This document shows, piece after piece, positions 6,035 to 6,604 of a stretch of DNA of 6,604 nucleotides. Every line of letters begins with the position of its first letter. The first letter of the stretch is position 1. Origin of the DNA: an uncultured Methylophilus sp. (GTDB lineage Bacteria > Pseudomonadota > Gammaproteobacteria > Burkholderiales > Methylophilaceae); assembly GCA_936943315.1 (NCBI GenBank), contig CAKZJM010000107.1, positions 1 to 6,604 of the forward strand, read 5' to 3'. Below the pieces are notes generated by a model, which was not told where the DNA came from, made no database searches, and worked only from the letters and a program-made list of their open reading frames with translations. A program made the translations under genes and the position numbers.

Positions 6035-6042
6035 CTGAGTTG

Positions 6043-6047
6043 CTCCT
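6043..6047 (-). promoter_or_regulatory. Ribosome binding site of the thioredoxin-fold gene
   Basis: The minus strand reads AGGAG here, 8 nt before the ATG at 6034. This supports the shorter start over the ATG at 6052, which the SD follows rather than precedes. Confidence 0.75.
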
Positions 6048-6109
6048 GCCATGAAATTCAAACCAGTATGGTACGTGATTAAGACGGCAAGGTGAATCTT
6101 GTAGCTGCC

Positions 6110-6139
6110 GTGACTGCGCAAGGGCATTTTGGTTACAAT
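6110..6139 (+). promoter_or_regulatory. Putative sigma-70 promoter of rsmE
   Basis: TACAAT (6134-6139, 5 of 6 matches) is an 18-bp spacer from GTGACT (6110-6115, 4 of 6 with TTGACA). The expected start site is 6145-6147, on or beside the preferred ATG at 6147, so the transcript would have almost no 5' leader. Confidence 0.5.
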
Positions 6140-6146
6140 GCCAGGC

Positions 6147-6604
6147 ATGAGTAATTTACGATTTCATAGCCCCACCGCCCTAGTTGTCGGCCAGCCGGTC
6201 TCTCTCAGTGATAACGCGATGGCGCATGCCATCAGAGTGATGCGGCTCAAGGTGGAGGATACTTTAACCCTGTTCTGTGGCGATGGCTTTGACTACCATT
6301 GCGCCTTGACCAGCATAGAGAAAAAATCTGCCGTGGCGCAAGTGCTTAGCCGCAGCCAAGTCAGCAACGAATCGCCGCTGAATATCAAACTGCTGCAAGG
6401 TATTTCCAGTGGCGACCGCATGGACTACACCATTCAGAAAGCCGTAGAACTCGGCGTCAATGAGATTTACCCGCTGAGCACAGAGCGCAGCGTCACCAAG
6501 CTGAGCGGCGACCGTGCCGAAAAACGCTTAGAACATTGGCAAGGTGTCGCGATTGCGGCTTGTGAGCAAAGCGGCCGGGCGACGGGGCCGACCGTACATT
6601 CGCC
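6147..6604 (+). CDS. rsmE: 16S rRNA (uracil-1498-N3)-methyltransferase RsmE (3' end outside window)
   Basis: The visible 152 residues are the N-terminal part of RsmE, which methylates N3 of U1498 in 16S rRNA using S-adenosylmethionine and acts on the small ribosomal subunit. The PUA-like N-terminal domain spans about 1-75, with AHAIRVMRLKVED (26-38) matching the conserved H...V.R region. The start of the SPOUT methyltransferase domain follows: SSGDRMDYTIQKAVELGV (87-104), PLSTERS (109-115) and IAACEQSGR (136-144), all close to Neisseria and E. coli RsmE as I recall them. The C-terminal knot with the SAM-binding loop lies beyond the window. Start choice is uncertain: the ATG at 6147 gives MSNLRF, while an in-frame ATG at 6138 gives MPGMSN but lies inside the predicted -10. 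Neither has a good SD. The neighbouring thioredoxin-fold gene is divergent and functionally unrelated as far as I can see. Confidence 0.93.
   Translation, partial: MSNLRFHSPTALVVGQPVSLSDNAMAHAIRVMRLKVEDTLTLFCGDGFDYHCALTSIEKKSAVAQVLSRSQVSNESPLNIKLLQGISSGDRMDYTIQKAVELGVNEIYPLSTERSVTKLSGDRAEKRLEHWQGVAIAACEQSGRATGPTVHS

Noticed and set aside
5633..6038. Plus-strand open frames opposite the thioredoxin-fold gene
   Set aside because: They are antisense to the CNHC-motif protein and show no conserved features.
6084..6111. Wide dyad ACGGCA...TGCCGT between the divergent thioredoxin-fold and rsmE genes
   Set aside because: Only 6-bp arms with a 16-nt spacer; too weak to call as an operator without comparative data.
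6035..6148. N-terminal extension of the thioredoxin-fold protein up to 6148 on the - strand
   Set aside because: It would overlap the rsmE start, lacks a suitable SD, and the extension is not hydrophobic enough to be a convincing signal peptide.

Overview
The window looks like chromosomal DNA of a Gram-negative proteobacterium, most likely a betaproteobacterium; a Methylophilaceae-like methylotroph is plausible but unproven. The reasons are a 7TM-type sensor kinase, two proteins with PEP-CTERM (exosortase) sorting tails, an NnrS protein and an RsmE resembling the Neisseria/E. coli type, all with moderate GC and ordinary Shine-Dalgarno sites. I see no rRNA, tRNA, CRISPR array, insertion sequence or phage gene.

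Layout. Positions 1-1590 (+) hold the 3' part of a membrane sensor histidine kinase of the NarL/LuxR-partner class (HisKA_3), cut by the window start. Then follow two PEP-CTERM genes on the same strand (1668-2351 and 2527-4092), each with its own upstream region and ending at an intrinsic terminator. Next is a stand-alone nnrS gene (4250-5461, +), ending 21 bp from a convergent cytosolic thioredoxin-fold protein (5483-6034, -). The window ends in rsmE (6147 onward, +), divergent from the thioredoxin-fold gene.

Best signal. Both PEP-CTERM genes are preceded by almost the same palindrome, CACCCCC-N3-ACT-GGGGGTGCA (1591-1612 and 2437-2458). In each case a CTAnnnT -10-like element starts exactly 31.5 bp downstream of the dyad centre, so the dyad would sit near -43. 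This fits a class-II activator site, and an obvious though unproven candidate binder is the LuxR/NarL-type response regulator that should partner the adjacent kinase. The second copy also forms a good intrinsic terminator for the first PEP-CTERM gene. The block may therefore be a small two-component-controlled module for exported, exosortase-processed envelope or matrix proteins.

Other regulatory signals. A perfect TTGCG-N4-CGCAA dyad lies upstream of nnrS, 41.5 bp from a start site inferred from a -10-like TATTGT, as expected for a CRP/FNR-family (NnrR/Dnr-like) NO-responsive activator. The rsmE promoter appears to lie so close to the start codon that the mRNA could be leaderless. I found no clear evidence of a wholly new enzymatic system; the novelty lies in the regulatory architecture and in the uncharacterised PEP-CTERM proteins.
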